Source of the DNA: Pseudisothecium myosuroides | Taxonomy: Eukaryota > Streptophyta > Bryopsida > Hypnales > Lembophyllaceae | Assembly: GCA_951799445.1 (NCBI GenBank) | Contig: OX637290.1 | Location: 32,730,987-32,794,986 of the forward strand | Length of the DNA stretch: 64,000 nucleotides | Direction of reading: 5' to 3' | Shown: in pieces, positions 36,517 to 50,500 of the stretch | Layout of the letters: every line of letters begins with the position of its first letter | How positions within the stretch are numbered: the stretch's first letter is position 1 | The notes under the pieces: model-generated | Seen by the model: the letters and a program-made list of their open reading frames with translations, nothing else | Database searches by the model: none | What the model was told of the DNA's origin: nothing | Position numbers and translations under genes: made by a program

Positions 36517-36716
36517 NNNNNNNNNNNNNNNNNNNNNNNNNNNNNNNNNNNNNNNNNNNNNNNNNNNNNNNNNNNNNNNNNNNNNNNNNNNNNNNNNNNN
36601 NNNNNNNNNNNNNNNNNNNNNNNNNNNNNNNNNNNNNNNNNNNNNNNNNNNNNNNNNNNNNNNNNNNNNNNNNNNNNNNNNNNNNNNNNNNNNNNNNNNN
36701 NNNNNNNNNNNNNNNN
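36517..36716. other. Assembly gap, exactly 200 N
   Basis: A round 200-N run joins two contig ends. The left end stops in beta-adaptin exon 2 (minus orientation) and the right end begins in exon 12 (plus orientation). The size looks like a scaffolder's fixed placeholder, so it says nothing about real distance or even about true adjacency. Confidence 0.97.
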
Positions 36717-38501
36717 GTGGCTGCGAGAGAGGAAGATGATGAGTACGCTGATGGCCTGGATTCCGGGTCTGGCAATTCATCAGCTCCAGTTCCGGAGATG
36801 GCCACGTCAAGTGCACCAGTGCCATCCACTACTGGTGCGGCTATGCCTGCTGCTGGAAAAGGGGCAACTGCTGCTCAGCTGCTGTACCTGATTTGCTAGG
36901 CGACCTAATGGGATTTGAATCAGCCTGGTTCCAGTTGGACCTGCAACTGCTGGTGTTCCGTTAGAGTAAGCCTCCCACGCGTATTAGGCGTCCTGAATTA
37001 ATTGGTTTGGGAGTCGTCTTTGTTGCTGCTTGTTCACTGGTTGGTGGCGTCTGTTACACACGATCTGTCACAGTGTTCAACTCCCTTTGTTATGAATATT
37101 TTTGTGTTTATAATTGAGTTCGGTCATGGTTTCTGTACGGCATACTTATATCCCGAGTGCTTTACAGATTTGGTATCTTGTTCTACATACGCCGACACGT
37201 TTATAAAACATCTGTTGTTCATAGACGTGTGTACAGGCCTCCTCTTCCTGTTCTCCTTCCAGCACATCTGGCCAAGGTTTGCAAATATCTGGGCAATTGA
37301 CAAGGCGTGAAGGAAAAGTGTTCTACAATCTCAAATTCGAGAACCATACTCAAACTCCTTTGGATAATTCATGATTCAATTCAACAAGAATACGTTGGTC
37401 TTGCTGCAGGAGGCCCTCTTCAGGTTCATCTCTCGATTTGTTTGTTTGAAGTGTTCGTAATTTCTGGAGCTTTTTCTCTGAATATGGATATCGGGTAATG
37501 CTACGGTGATGCACACTTTTACGTCAGTAGAAATACGGCTCACGTTTTTGGCACAAACTGCATCTTTGTATTTGTTTGGCCTTTGGCCATAAACCCTGAC
37601 CATCGTTCCATCATGTTTATAGGTACCTATTATTCAGCCGTCTGGCTCTTCAGGCACCTTGCTGCCTATGGTTCTTTTCAAAACGTTTCAGAGGGTCCTC
37701 CCAACTCCGTGCTTCAAGTAGCTGTTAAGAACAACCAGCAGCCTGTCTGGTACTTCACCGACAAAATCCCGTGCAAGTACTTTTTGTTGAAGACGGCCGC
37801 ATGGAAAGGGGATCGTTCTTGGAGGTACTATTCTTCCTGTAAACCTGTTGGGTTGTGTTTTAGAGCGTAGGTATTTGCAAGAGTTTGTACAAAATTCGAA
37901 GTGATCCTGCTCTTCCTTTCAAGGATATTCTTAGCTTTGTCAGATTTTCTTGCCTGCTTTTCCTTCGCAAATCTGTTTGCCTAATCTTGCAAAAACAAAA
38001 AAATTGTACCAGACTTGGAAGTCACTGCCTGATTCTCACGAGGTATCTAAGGATCTGCCCAATGCCGTGATTACAAACGTTGATGCCACTTTGGAGAAAC
38101 TTGCTACTACTAATCTTTTCTACATCGCACGGCGGGTGCTGAAGGACACAAACCAAGAGGTATGTCTATTTGCATTCTAGAAGTTTTTGTTTTCTGTTGG
38201 GTGCTTATTTGGATATGAAGATCACAGTATTGTACAAGAAAGAAATGAACTTTCGTTTATATCGAAAACTATTGTGGATATGAATCGGTGTTGCACAAGT
38301 TTGGTTAATGTTACATTGGCTTATTTGGGAGCTGTGAAATTGCAGGTTTTATACCTCTCTGGCAAAGTGCCTCCAAGCATCCCATTCCTCGTAGAACTCA
38401 CCTGCAAAGTGGGCTCTCCAAGTGTGAAGTGTGCAGTGAAGACACCAACCCCAGAAATGGCACCATTGTTCTTTGAAGCCATTGAGTCCCTTTTGAAGTA
38501 G
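36717..38501 (+). CDS. Beta-adaptin, copy 3 (3' part only, frameshifted near the gap)
   Basis: Starts inside exon 12 (hinge; first residues [14 protein letters not shown]) and continues to the normal stop at 38501. Exons 12, 13 and 14 each carry at least one single-base deletion that shifts the frame (near 36875, 36927, 37263, 37366, 37395 and 37772). Exons 15 (38013-38159) and 16 (38346-38501) are intact. Trunk exons 1-11 are absent because the contig starts here. Error type and position point to unpolished contig-end sequence of the copy 1 gene, not to a real pseudogene. Confidence 0.85.
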
Positions 38502-41500
38502 AATATCAACTACGAGGTAGTCAGTATATTGTATCTATGATGTTCCGTGGCAGCAAGTATGGTCAAGGTTTTGTCTGCAGTTAAGATTTAGGTTCTTTGG
38601 TTCAGGTTAGGAAGCACAAGTTTATTGTTGCTGCTGCTGCAGCTGTTTCGAGTTTTGTTGGATGAAAGAGTTATTCTCCCCGCTTCTGAGGTCTTGTATC
38701 TTGACGCGAATGTTTTGACGTGAAATGAGCAAGGGTTGTACTTGAATGAACCAGGCAGTGTCGGTATATTATTTTGATTCTTACTACAGCGGTCAGTGCC
38801 AATTATAATGTCCGTCTCAAGACCGCTCTTGTGCAAACTCTCCTTCGTGTTTCTTGCTGTTCTACCAATCCACGTTGTTTGAATGAGGTTTTAGGTTTTA
38901 AGGTAGGGTAGTCCATTTTCTTCCCAATGGTCTTTGCACATGTGTAGACATTTCACAAATTTTATTTGCAAAAGAACGACATTGGGGATATTTTGCATGT
39001 ATTTTGGTCAACAAGAATAGGGTAACAAGAATTTATACTTTATAGGTGGTCTAAACAATAAGTGGCTCTCTTAGTCTTAGAAAAAAAATGAGCCTTAACC
39101 CCTAGAGTTCCTTGACTATGTTCTCACCAAAAATGCTCCAAAACTGCCATTTCTAGTACAAGTACCAACACTTTGAAAAATATTATTTTTGGACACATAT
39201 GACCGTAGGATCTTGTAGTAATCTGGTTTGAGAATATGTGGAAAAAATTTCAGAAATTTCCATCGTGTAGATTGGAAGATATTAGCATTTGAAGTGGCAA
39301 AAGTCCTTTTCTTGGCCCTGCGAAAAAATGGGCAGCTGAACTTCACAAGGTCAGATTATTATGAAGAAATTTCCAAAATGGTTGTGCTTCTTTGGATTCA
39401 TTCTTTAGGGCAAGTTGGCTACATGCTTCAAAATTTTCAGATTATTTGGAATTGTACAACATATAGGAAAAAAATAGTAAGTAGAAAGAAGTAGAGAATG
39501 GTTCAAAACACTAAATTGTTAAGAAGTTAATTATGGAATTGAAAAATGCCAATCCCAATGGTTGCAATGTTGTAATGAACAATCTACATCCTATGATTTT
39601 TTTTTTTTGAAAAATATTGAAAATGGAGTGAAATAAACGACTTCAAAGTTTATTTTAGAGTAGACAGTCCATAATTGCCCACAAACTAAAAATCCTCATA
39701 ACGTTTGACTCATTGATCAAAATGGAATGACTCAAAGCTTTCCACGTGTATATAAATCTAATAAACCAATTTCAAATTTTTATTTTTGAAAAAAGTGATT
39801 TTTTCTGATCTGCCCGGACTGCCCAAGTTGAGAAACAAACAACATATTAGGCCATAATTTTTTACTCGTATTTTCAAATGTCATGAAATTTGGTGCATAT
39901 GAAAGATATTCCTCGTTCGCACCTATAAAAATTTCACCCCAAATTATGCAAATCTCCAATCACACGTACTTGCCCAAAATTTCTACGTTGCCAAAAAACG
40001 CATGTTGGTCCTTTAGGGGTTGAAAGGGGTTGCTTCTTTTTTAGGAGTTTCCCTCAATGGAGTTGACAACCTTTTTGAGGGACAATGGATACTATGTATC
40101 ATCAATGATGAATAGTTGTCACAATAAAAAAATATTGAAAAAATATTGAAATACAAAAACATTCTTTTTAAATTAAAAGATTTTAATATTAAAATATTAT
40201 CGTAGCTTCCTAGCAACTTAGGCAGCTTTCTGCCTAATAATTAATTAAAGTGAAAAAGACAATTAGGCTACCCAATGATATATATATTCAAATTGGTCAA
40301 TTTTAAAATATAATTTAAAATAAGTTAGGCAATCATCCAAATTTTTTTTACAATATTTGGATGGTTGCTATTTTGGAGAAGCTTTAATTTTTAAGAAGTA
40401 TCAATTTTTGGGCCAACGTAATTTGAAATGCCAAGACATAATTATAAATACTTGTGCCAATTTGTAGAATACAAGTTAAATGCTAACTTATTAGATTTCA
40501 ACACATGTCAGTTGAATTTCTATGACTTAGACAATCCTTTAATACATGTTATTTTATTTCTGGGCAAACTAGGTCAATATTTTCTCAAAAATTTAGGCAT
40601 CCTTTCAATTATTTATTTTTTGCCCAAGTTGCTAGATAGCTACAATAATAAAATATTAAAAGATTAGATATGGAGTTTGGATACAGTTGCCATCGGGTAT
40701 GAACACCGAATTTTGTAGCTTTTTGATGGAGTTGCAATTGTTCTTGTGCACGTCGATTGTACTTGTTACCCTAATGGAGCTATCTTGGTTGGTTTGTTAA
40801 TATTGTTTTATATAGGAATTTTGTTTTTTATTTTGTTCTATTAATGGAAAAAAAATTCTCTATTACTTTTTAATCTAAGGTCATTTTTGGAAGCATTCTA
40901 TGCAGTGTTTGGAAGTAGTGGTTATGAAAAACTTTAAGAGCCTTAAAGCCAAAAATTGTGGTAGTATCATGCCTTTCATCTATCTATGATGCTAAATTCC
41001 AACAACTCATGTATGATCATGAACGGAATGACAAGACCTTTTTCAACCGGTTTTGGTTCGGCCATAGAGATGATGTGAAGGGAGTCTTGTTAACCCTTGG
41101 ATGACGCGGCGGACGTTGTTTGTCCGATTTATCACAAAAAAATCGTCTGTTGAGCGGAAAAAGGCCACTTTTCATCCAATTTTTTTTAACCCTTGAACAA
41201 CGCGGTGGACGTTTTTTGTCCGATGGATGAAAAAAAAATTGTCTGTTGAGCATATAAAGGCCATTTTCATCCAACTTTTTTTAACCCTTGAACAATGCGG
41301 GTGAACGTTTTTTCTGATGGATGACCAAAAAATCATATGTTGAGCTTAGAAAGGCCATTTTTCATCTAAATTTTTTTAAAGCAATTGTGGAGGCATGCTT
41401 CATTATACAAGGCAGAGAATGCCATCATTGATTATTGTCATATTTTAGGTGCCCTACTTAGTGAGTAGACAACTCACAAATTCATGTATACATTGTTATG

Positions 41501-41516
41501 AATGTGATAAAAACAC
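36717..41516 (+). repeat. Large inverted-repeat arm 3 (truncated by the N gap)
   Basis: Direct copy of about 22905-27714 of arm 1. From about 37800 onward the offset is a constant 13802 and I saw no differences. Between 36717 and about 37800 there are a dozen or more single-base changes, mostly homopolymer deletions, for example GCTGCTCAGCT for GCTGCTCCAGCT near 36875, GGATAATTC for GGATAAATTC near 37365 and CCCGTGCAAG for CCCGTTGCAAG near 37770. Most likely an assembly duplicate of arm 1. Confidence 0.92.
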
Positions 41517-41536
41517 CAAGGATTGGGAGGTTCATT
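41517..41536. repeat. 20-nt spacer at the centre of the second palindrome
   Basis: The same 20-mer as at 27715-27734, in the same orientation, again flanked by GTGATAAAAACAC and its reverse complement. Identity of both arms and spacer at the two centres supports these being one genomic junction represented twice. Confidence 0.95.
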
Positions 41537-44500
41537 GTGTTTTTATCACATTCATAACAATGTATACATGAATTTGTGAGTTGTCTACTCACTAAGTAGG
41601 GCACCTAAAATATGACAATAATCAATGATGGCATTCTCTGCCTTGTATAATGAAGCATGCCTCCACAATTGCTTTAAAAAAATTTAGATGAAAAATGGCC
41701 TTTCTAAGCTCAACATATGATTTTTTGGTCATCCATCAGAAAAAACGTTCACCCGCATTGTTCAAGGGTTAAAAAAAGTTGGATGAAAATGGCCTTTATA
41801 TGCTCAACAGACAATTTTTTTTTCATCCATCGGACAAAAAACGTCCACCGCGTTGTTCAAGGGTTAAAAAAAATTGGATGAAAAGTGGCCTTTTTCCGCT
41901 CAACAGACGATTTTTTTGTGATAAATCGGACAAACAACGTCCGCCGCGTCATCCAAGGGTTAACAAGACTCCCTTCACATCATCTCTATGGCCGAACCAA
42001 AACCGGTTGAAAAAGGTCTTGTCATTCCGTTCATGATCATACATGAGTTGTTGGAATTTAGCATCATAGATAGATGAAAGGCATGATACTACCACAATTT
42101 TTGGCTTTAAGGCTCTTAAAGTTTTTCATAACCACTACTTCCAAACACTGCATAGAATGCTTCCAAAAATGACCTTAGATTAAAAAGTAATAGAGAATTT
42201 TTTTTCCATTAATAGAACAAAATAAAAAACAAAATTCCTATATAAAACAATATTAACAAACCAACCAAGATAGCTCCATTAGGGTAACAAGTACAATCGA
42301 CGTGCACAAGAACAATTGCAACTCCATCAAAAAGCTACAAAATTCGGTGTTCATACCCGATGGCAACTGTATCCAAACTCCATATCTAATCTTTTAATAT
42401 TTTATTATTGTAGCTATCTAGCAACTTGGGCAAAAAATAAATAATTGAAAGGATGCCTAAATTTTTGAGAAAATATTGACCTAGTTTGCCCAGAAATAAA
42501 ATAACATGTATTAAAGGATTGTCTAAGTCATAGAAATTCAACTGACATGTGTTGAAATCTAATAAGTTAGCATTTAACTTGTATTCTACAAATTGGCACA
42601 AGTATTTATAATTATGTCTTGGCATTTCAAATTACGTTGGCCCAAAAATTGATACTTCTTAAAAATTAAAGCTTCTCCAAAATAGCAACCATCCAAATAT
42701 TGTAAAAAAAATTTGGATGATTGCCTAACTTATTTTAAATTATATTTTAAAATTGACCAATTTGAATATATATATCATTGGGTAGCCTAATTGTCTTTTT
42801 CACTTTAATTAATTATTAGGCAGAAAGCTGCCTAAGTTGCTAGGAAGCTACGATAATATTTTAATATTAAAATCTTTTAATTTAAAAAGAATGTTTTTGT
42901 ATTTCAATATTTTTTCAATATTTTTTTATTGTGACAACTATTCATCATTGATGATACATAGTATCCATTGTCCCTCAAAAAGGTTGTCAACTCCATTGAG
43001 GGAAACTCCTAAAAAAGAAGCAACCCCTTTCAACCCCTAAAGGACCAACATGCGTTTTTTGGCAACGTAGAAATTTTGGGCAAGTACGTGTGATTGGAGA
43101 TTTGCATAATTTGGGGTGAAATTTTTATAGGTGCGAACGAGGAATATCTTTCATATGCACCAAATTTCATGACATTTGAAAATACGAGTAAAAAATTATG
43201 GCCTAATATGTTGTTTGTTTCTCAACTTGGGCAGTCCGGGCAGATCAGAAAAAATCACTTTTTTCAAAAATAAAAATTTGAAATTGGTTTATTAGATTTA
43301 TATACACGTGGAAAGCTTTGAGTCATTCCATTTTGATCAATGAGTCAAACGTTATGAGGATTTTTAGTTTGTGGGCAATTATGGACTGTCTACTCTAAAA
43401 TAAACTTTGAAGTCGTTTATTTCACTCCATTTTCAATATTTTTCAAAAAAAAAAAATCATAGGATGTAGATTGTTCATTACAACATTGCAACCATTGGGA
43501 TTGGCATTTTTCAATTCCATAATTAACTTCTTAACAATTTAGTGTTTTGAACCATTCTCTACTTCTTTCTACTTACTATTTTTTTCCTATATGTTGTACA
43601 ATTCCAAATAATCTGAAAATTTTGAAGCATGTAGCCAACTTGCCCTAAAGAATGAATCCAAAGAAGCACAACCATTTTGGAAATTTCTTCATAATAATCT
43701 GACCTTGTGAAGTTCAGCTGCCCATTTTTTCGCAGGGCCAAGAAAAGGACTTTTGCCACTTCAAATGCTAATATCTTCCAATCTACACGATGGAAATTTC
43801 TGAAATTTTTTCCACATATTCTCAAACCAGATTACTACAAGATCCTACGGTCATATGTGTCCAAAAATAATATTTTTCAAAGTGTTGGTACTTGTACTAG
43901 AAATGGCAGTTTTGGAGCATTTTTGGTGAGAACATAGTCAAGGAACTCTAGGGGTTAAGGCTCATTTTTTTTCTAAGACTAAGAGAGCCACTTATTGTTT
44001 AGACCACCTATAAAGTATAAATTCTTGTTACCCTATTCTTGTTGACCAAAATACATGCAAAATATCCCCAATGTCGTTCTTTTGCAAATAAAATTTGTGA
44101 AATGTCTACACATGTGCAAAGACCATTGGGAAGAAAATGGACTACCCTACCTTAAAACCTAAAACCTCATTCAAACAACGTGGATTGGTAGAACAGCAAG
44201 AAACACGAAGGAGAGTTTGCACAAGAGCGGTCTTGAGACGGACATTATAATTGGCACTGACCGCTGTAGTAAGAATCAAAATAATATACCGACACTGCCT
44301 GGTTCATTCAAGTACAACCCTTGCTCATTTCACGTCAAAACATTCGCGTCAAGATACAAGACCTCAGAAGCGGGGAGAATAACTCTTTCATCCAACAAAA
44401 CTCGAAACAGCTGCAGCAGCAGCAACAATAAACTTGTGCTTCCTAACCTGAACCAAAGAACCTAAATCTTAACTGCAGACAAAACCTTGACCATACTTGC

Positions 44501-47500
44501 TGCCACGGAACATCATAGATACAATATACTGACTACCTCGTAGTTGATATTCTACTTCAAAAGGGACTCAATGGCTTCAAAGAACAATGGTGCCATTTCT
44601 GGGGTTGGTGTCTTCACTGCACACTTCACACTTGGAGAGCCCACTTTGCAGGTGAGTTCTACGAGGAATGGGATGCTTGGAGGCACTTTGCCAGAGAGGT
44701 ATAAAACCTGCAATTTCACAGCTCCCAAATAAGCCAATGTAACATTAACCAAACTTGTGCAACACCGATTCATATCCACAATAGTTTTCGATATAAACGA
44801 AAGTTCATTTCTTTCTTGTACAATACTGTGATCTTCATATCCAAATAAGCACCCAACAGAAAACAAAAACTTCTAGAATGCAAATAGACATACCTCTTGG
44901 TTTGTGTCCTTCAGCACCCGCCGTGCGATGTAGAAAAGATTAGTAGTAGCAAGTTTCTCCAAAGTGGCATCAACGTTTGTAATCACGGCATTGGGCAGAT
45001 CCTTAGATACCTCGTGAGAATCAGGCAGTGACTTCCAAGTCTGGTACAATTTTTTTGTTTTTGCAAGATTAGGCAAACAGATTTGCGAAGGAAAAGCAGG
45101 CAAGAAAATCTGACAAAGCTAAGAATATCCTTGAAAGGAAGAGCAGGATCACTTCGAATTTTGTACAAACTCTTGCAAATACCTACGCTCTAAAACACAA
45201 CCCAACAGGTTTACAGGAAGAATAGTACCTCCAAGAACGATCCCCTTTCCATGCGGCCGTCTTCAACAAAAAGTACTTGCAACGGGATTTTGTCGGTGAA
45301 GTACCAGACAGGCTGCTGGTTGTTCTTAACAGCTACTTGAAGCACGGAGTTGGGAGGACCCTCTGAAACGTTTTGAAAAAGAACCATAGGCAGCAAGGTG
45401 CCTGAAGAGCCAGACGGCTGAATAATAGGTACCTATAAACATGATGGAACGATGGTCAGGGTTTATGGCCCAAGGCCAAACAAATACAAAGATGCAGTTT
45501 GTGCCAAAAACGTGAGCCCGTATTTCTACTGACGTAAAAGTGTGCATCACCGTAGCATTACCCGATATCCATATTCAAGAGAAAAAGCTCCAGAAATTAC
45601 GAACACTTCAAACAAACAAATCGAGAGATGAACCTGAAGAGGGCCTCCTGCAGCAAGACCAAACGTATTCTTGTTGAATTGAATCATGAATTTATCCAAA
45701 GGAGTTTGAGTATGGTTCTCGAATTTGAGATTGTAGAACACTTTTCCTTCACGCCTTGTCAATTGCCCAGATATTTGCAAACCTTGGCCAGATGTGGCTG
45801 GAAGGAGAACAGGAAGAGGAGGCCTGTACACACGTCATGAACAACAGATGTTTTATAAAACGTGTCGGCGTATGTAGAACAAGATACCAAATCTGTAAAG
45901 CACTCGGGATATAAGTATGCCGTACAGAAACCATGACCGAACTCAATTATAAACACAAAAATATTCATAACAAAGGGAGTTGAAACACTGTGACAGATCG
46001 TGTGTAACAGACGCCACCAACCAGTGAACAAGCAGCACCAAAGACGACTTCCCAAACCAATTAATTCAGGACGCCTAATACGCGTGGGAGGCTTACTCTA
46101 ACGGAACACCAGCAGTTGCAGGTCCAACTGGAACCAAGGCTGATTCAAATCCCATTAGGTCGCCTAGCAAATCAGGTACAGCAGCTGGAGCAGCAGTTGC
46201 CCCTTTTCCAGCAGCAGGCATAGCCGCACCAGTAGTGGATGGCACTGGTGCACTTGACGTGGCCATCTCCGGAACTGGAGCTGATGAATTGCCAGACCCG
46301 GAATCCAGGCCATCAGCGTACTCATCATCTTCCTCTCTCGCAGCCACTGCCCGTGCACGACTCACAAATGCGTCAGCGCGCTTGTGATAAACAGATGCAA
46401 GTGTGGCAATGTTAGCCAGCAAATCATCTAGAAGAGACGGGTCTAAGTTATTGGAATCATCACTGATTGTAGGCTTCTCAGCCAAAACAACGTCTTTTGC
46501 AGCCTGGAAGGAACATCCAAGCGGTTAGTTTCATCTCAAACTTTCATACAGCACTGATTTTAAAACAGAACAATCTGAAAACACCATTGTCAAAAAAAAT
46601 ACAAATGCAATGCGGCACATGAATTAAAATCTCCGCATACCGCCAAAAGACTTCCATCACAAAAATCTGATGCATAGACTAATATCCGCTTGTGCCAGGT
46701 GTATCGCAATTCATCCTGTTAGTAAAAACCCCGTAATATTCGTGGGCAGATTTAGCAAAGTGAATAACAACACACCTCAGGGTCTGTAGAAAGGAGACGC
46801 CAATACACATATGCACGATCACGCAAGTCTGGATTATCGGTTTCTTGCGTAGCATTGTTCAGCACAACCTGGACATGAGAATACGGTTCAGCGTGTTACT
46901 CATATCTCACATTGAGCGCCATGTGGCGCTTCTAAGAACTTAAAACGCCTATTGCTTGCAGCGAAACTGCACATGACAACATTCACAAGCAATGCACTAG
47001 CGTCCTTAAACAACACGAGGGAGCCCAAATCAGAGTGGTGAATCTGAAGCCAAGAGAAGTACCTGAATCATCTGTTGGGGACCCTCAGTAGGCTTCTTCA
47101 GAAAAAGCTTCACAGCAGCAGTAAGAAGTTGCAACTGCACCTGGGCAGGCTCTTCAGGGAAAGTTTCTAGAAAACTTTCAAGTAGCTCATCTGCATTGTC
47201 AATACGCTCAGCATACTCGCCTATTATCCATATCATAGATGCCTGCATACGGAGCCAAAACATAATATCATTACAAGCAAAACCTTGGAATCTTAACGGA
47301 TCCAAATTGACAATAACAAGCGAATAATGTAACGGTGTGCATAAAAAAGACAAACCAGACACAAAAGCCTTGATCAAAGGACAATAAAAGAGCATATATG
47401 GCCCAAGTCCAAAGCAATACCTTCGCTTCAGGCTCGTCAAGAGTGTCCAAACTTTCACAAAGTGTAGCAATAATGGACTCATACCTGTTCACAAGACAAT

Positions 47501-50500
47501 TGAATACTCATTAGCCCCAAGAAAAGAAGCCAACACTCCATCTACAAGCAAACACCAATCTTAACTGAACCAGAGAAAAACAGTAAAAACAACGGAACAC
47601 CTTTCTAATAAAATACCAAATTCCAGGGAAGTGTCCAAAATCCAGCTGTGATCACTTACATATTAGGGTATCTTCGAAAAATATCCTTGATCACTATAAT
47701 TGCTTCTTGAACAACGTAGTTGACCTTGATCTTGATCAGATCCAACAGTACATTGATGCAGCGCTCAGCCGCCCGCTCCAATTTGATTGCACATCGTCCT
47801 ATGGCCCGAACTGCTTTCCTCACAAAATCAACATCAACTTCCGTGGCATACTCCTTGAACTCCAAAAGAACCTGTACGAGGGAGCATGCTTGTCAATTGA
47901 TAGAATCCCAAACGCTAAAGGTTCTACACACACAAATCTCTCTGTTTTCAGATGCCTGCATTGCACAATACTAACACTTCACCTCTCCAGATTCGAACCC
48001 ATTCTCAGAACAAGATCAACATTCGAGAATAACACTGATCTCAAAGAACTCCACCACATTGAGGGAAGAGAGAGGGGACAAGACCTGATCGATATTGCGG
48101 TCAGAGGCGAGTTTGATCATTATCTCCAGCTTCTCCATCTTCACGTAAATAGGATCGTTGTACTTGCAGAAAAACACCTGTGGACATGAGACAAACCTGC
48201 GTAAGACTGAACGGCTTGATCCGAAAACAAAAGACACAGCTGGCATTGAATGTCGGCTTAAACTGCAAATAGACTGAGCATCTCTTACTGCGTGTTGATC
48301 GCGTTACATAAGGCAGACTCGACAAACCATTCATCCTTGCTGACATAATGAGTTCATCAGTTCAATGCACAAAAAATATGCCACGGACGTCTGCTGTTGC
48401 TCCTGAATACCCCAGGTATAGACGCATTAATAGCAAAGAAAGGGCTTTCAGTGTGAACCTTGATCTCATGTGCAAGAATTCCAGGACGGCGCTGCACAAT
48501 AAGATTGATATTGCGAAGTGCAACATACTGGATCTCAGGCTCTGCCGATAGAAGTGTCACCAAAGGTGGTGCCATCTTTTTACACAAGTTTCGCACGACA
48601 TCTGTGCTGGTAATGAGCTCCATTTGTAGCAAGATTACCTTCATACAAACACCCAAGTCAGTATGACTTTGACAGTTAACGTGACTACAAAAAACCTTGG
48701 CAACTAGGTGACAGCAGCCCGCCACAAGATCTCAACTACCAACAATTGCTCAAGGACTGAGGAGTAACTAATCTGAGGAGTAAGACACAGATGACTATCG
48801 AGTCTGCCAGAAGAGGCAGAAGAAGAAGCAGGCAACAGGGACCACCACAGCTGTGAGAATTCACAAATACAGTACCTTTACGGCCGACAGAACTACAGCA
48901 CAATTGGCATGCTGCAGGCGAGGAGTTATGCGTTCCACAATATTCTCAGCGTCACGGATATCCTTTGCTTTGTATTTAGATAAAGCATCCAAAATAAAAA
49001 CCTGGCCCCACCTGCAATCAGACTCTACGTTCAAAACAGTACTGCCTGTTTGCCGGAAATTAAAATAAACCTTCCCAGGGCTCTATTAACATTGGCGGTT
49101 TAACCGAAACATTGCACTTGTAATCTGTTCTCGCGTAAGATGGATCTGATGGTTAGGAATTTTTATGTGTGATCTAAACCGACATGCCCAGAAACAGAAA
49201 AGCAATTAGAGAACACGCACTCTGTGCACTCGTTGAGAGCCGCCAAAAGCTTGAATAGCGTGTGATTTGTGATTTCGAAAATGTTCTTGCTGCTACCCTC
49301 TTGAATTTCAGCAAGCGCTGCCACAGCGTTTGCAACAACCATGGGATTGCTATCAGATATCATGTCCTTTAGGGACTCCAGAAACCCTCTGTCCTCTACC
49401 AGCTCTGCGTTGATGTCGTGCAACTTCGCAACACAAACGGCTGCAGTCTTTCGAACGTAAGGATCATCGTCCTGCATAATCGACCGAGTTCAGAAAGCCA
49501 AGGAGAACCAGAGAAAGATGGAAGTAAAAACACAAAATTCCCATCCCAGAGAAAGCTCATGGACGATAAAATGGGACCAGGGCAACGATTTAAATCAAAA
49601 GCGAGAAGGTGCTCTCGAGGCTGATGCAGCTGGGTGGAGCATGAATCTTGCAGGTGACTGTTTTAGATTCTACATCCTCTAATAACAAACAAACACGCAG
49701 GCTAGCCTAACAATCTCACCTACTCTCATTTCTAGCAGGCAAAATAACTGAAATATCCAAAATCACAATTAGAAAATATGAAAGAAAACGTACTTCAGAC
49801 GAATAAAACATTATTAAGGCACTCAAGAGCTAACCTTCAGACACCTTTGAAGAGGGTCACACAGATACTCTGTGATCTTGTCGACCCTGATACAACCCAT
49901 TGTCCTCACAGCCAATGCTCGTATCAAAGGATTTGGATCTTGAGAATCCTGCGCAAGAAATTCAACAGCGTTGTCATCATCATCAACGCCGGCATCATAA
50001 CCAAAATACACCATACCCCACAAGCTGCGTCAAATATTACTAAGCATCAGAGGATGAGAACCTGGAGGCATCTAACAAACACACACACACATCAAGGCAT
50101 ACATGTAACGTATTAGTTTAAACTACAAACCTTCACAAATGTGTTCACGGCAAGTATCGCCAAGTCAGGGTGGCTCTTGGCATAGTTGATAAGGTACAAG
50201 TACACAAGCTTCTTGAGCTCCAAATTTTCGGTTTGCATGCAGTTGACCACATCTGTGAACAGCATGGACACATCCTTACCAACGGTCATTGCAGCAATAA
50301 CCTTCTTCACTGCATCCTTTTTCTTGTCCTGCAATATGCCACATCAAACACAAAAGGTTACTCTGTGTCGCAAGGGAGCAAGCACCAACGCCGAGCACTC
50401 GGGTACTCAAACTCAACCAACCCCACTTGCAGTGTAAGAGGATGAAGGAAGCCTCAGTGGAAACAAAAATCGTCCGCGATCAGAGAACAAAGTATTCACA

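Noticed and set aside
36313..36891. Open frames running across the N gap
   Set aside because: They are created by reading undefined bases and join exon 2 antisense/sense sequence to exon 12 sequence of different orientation.
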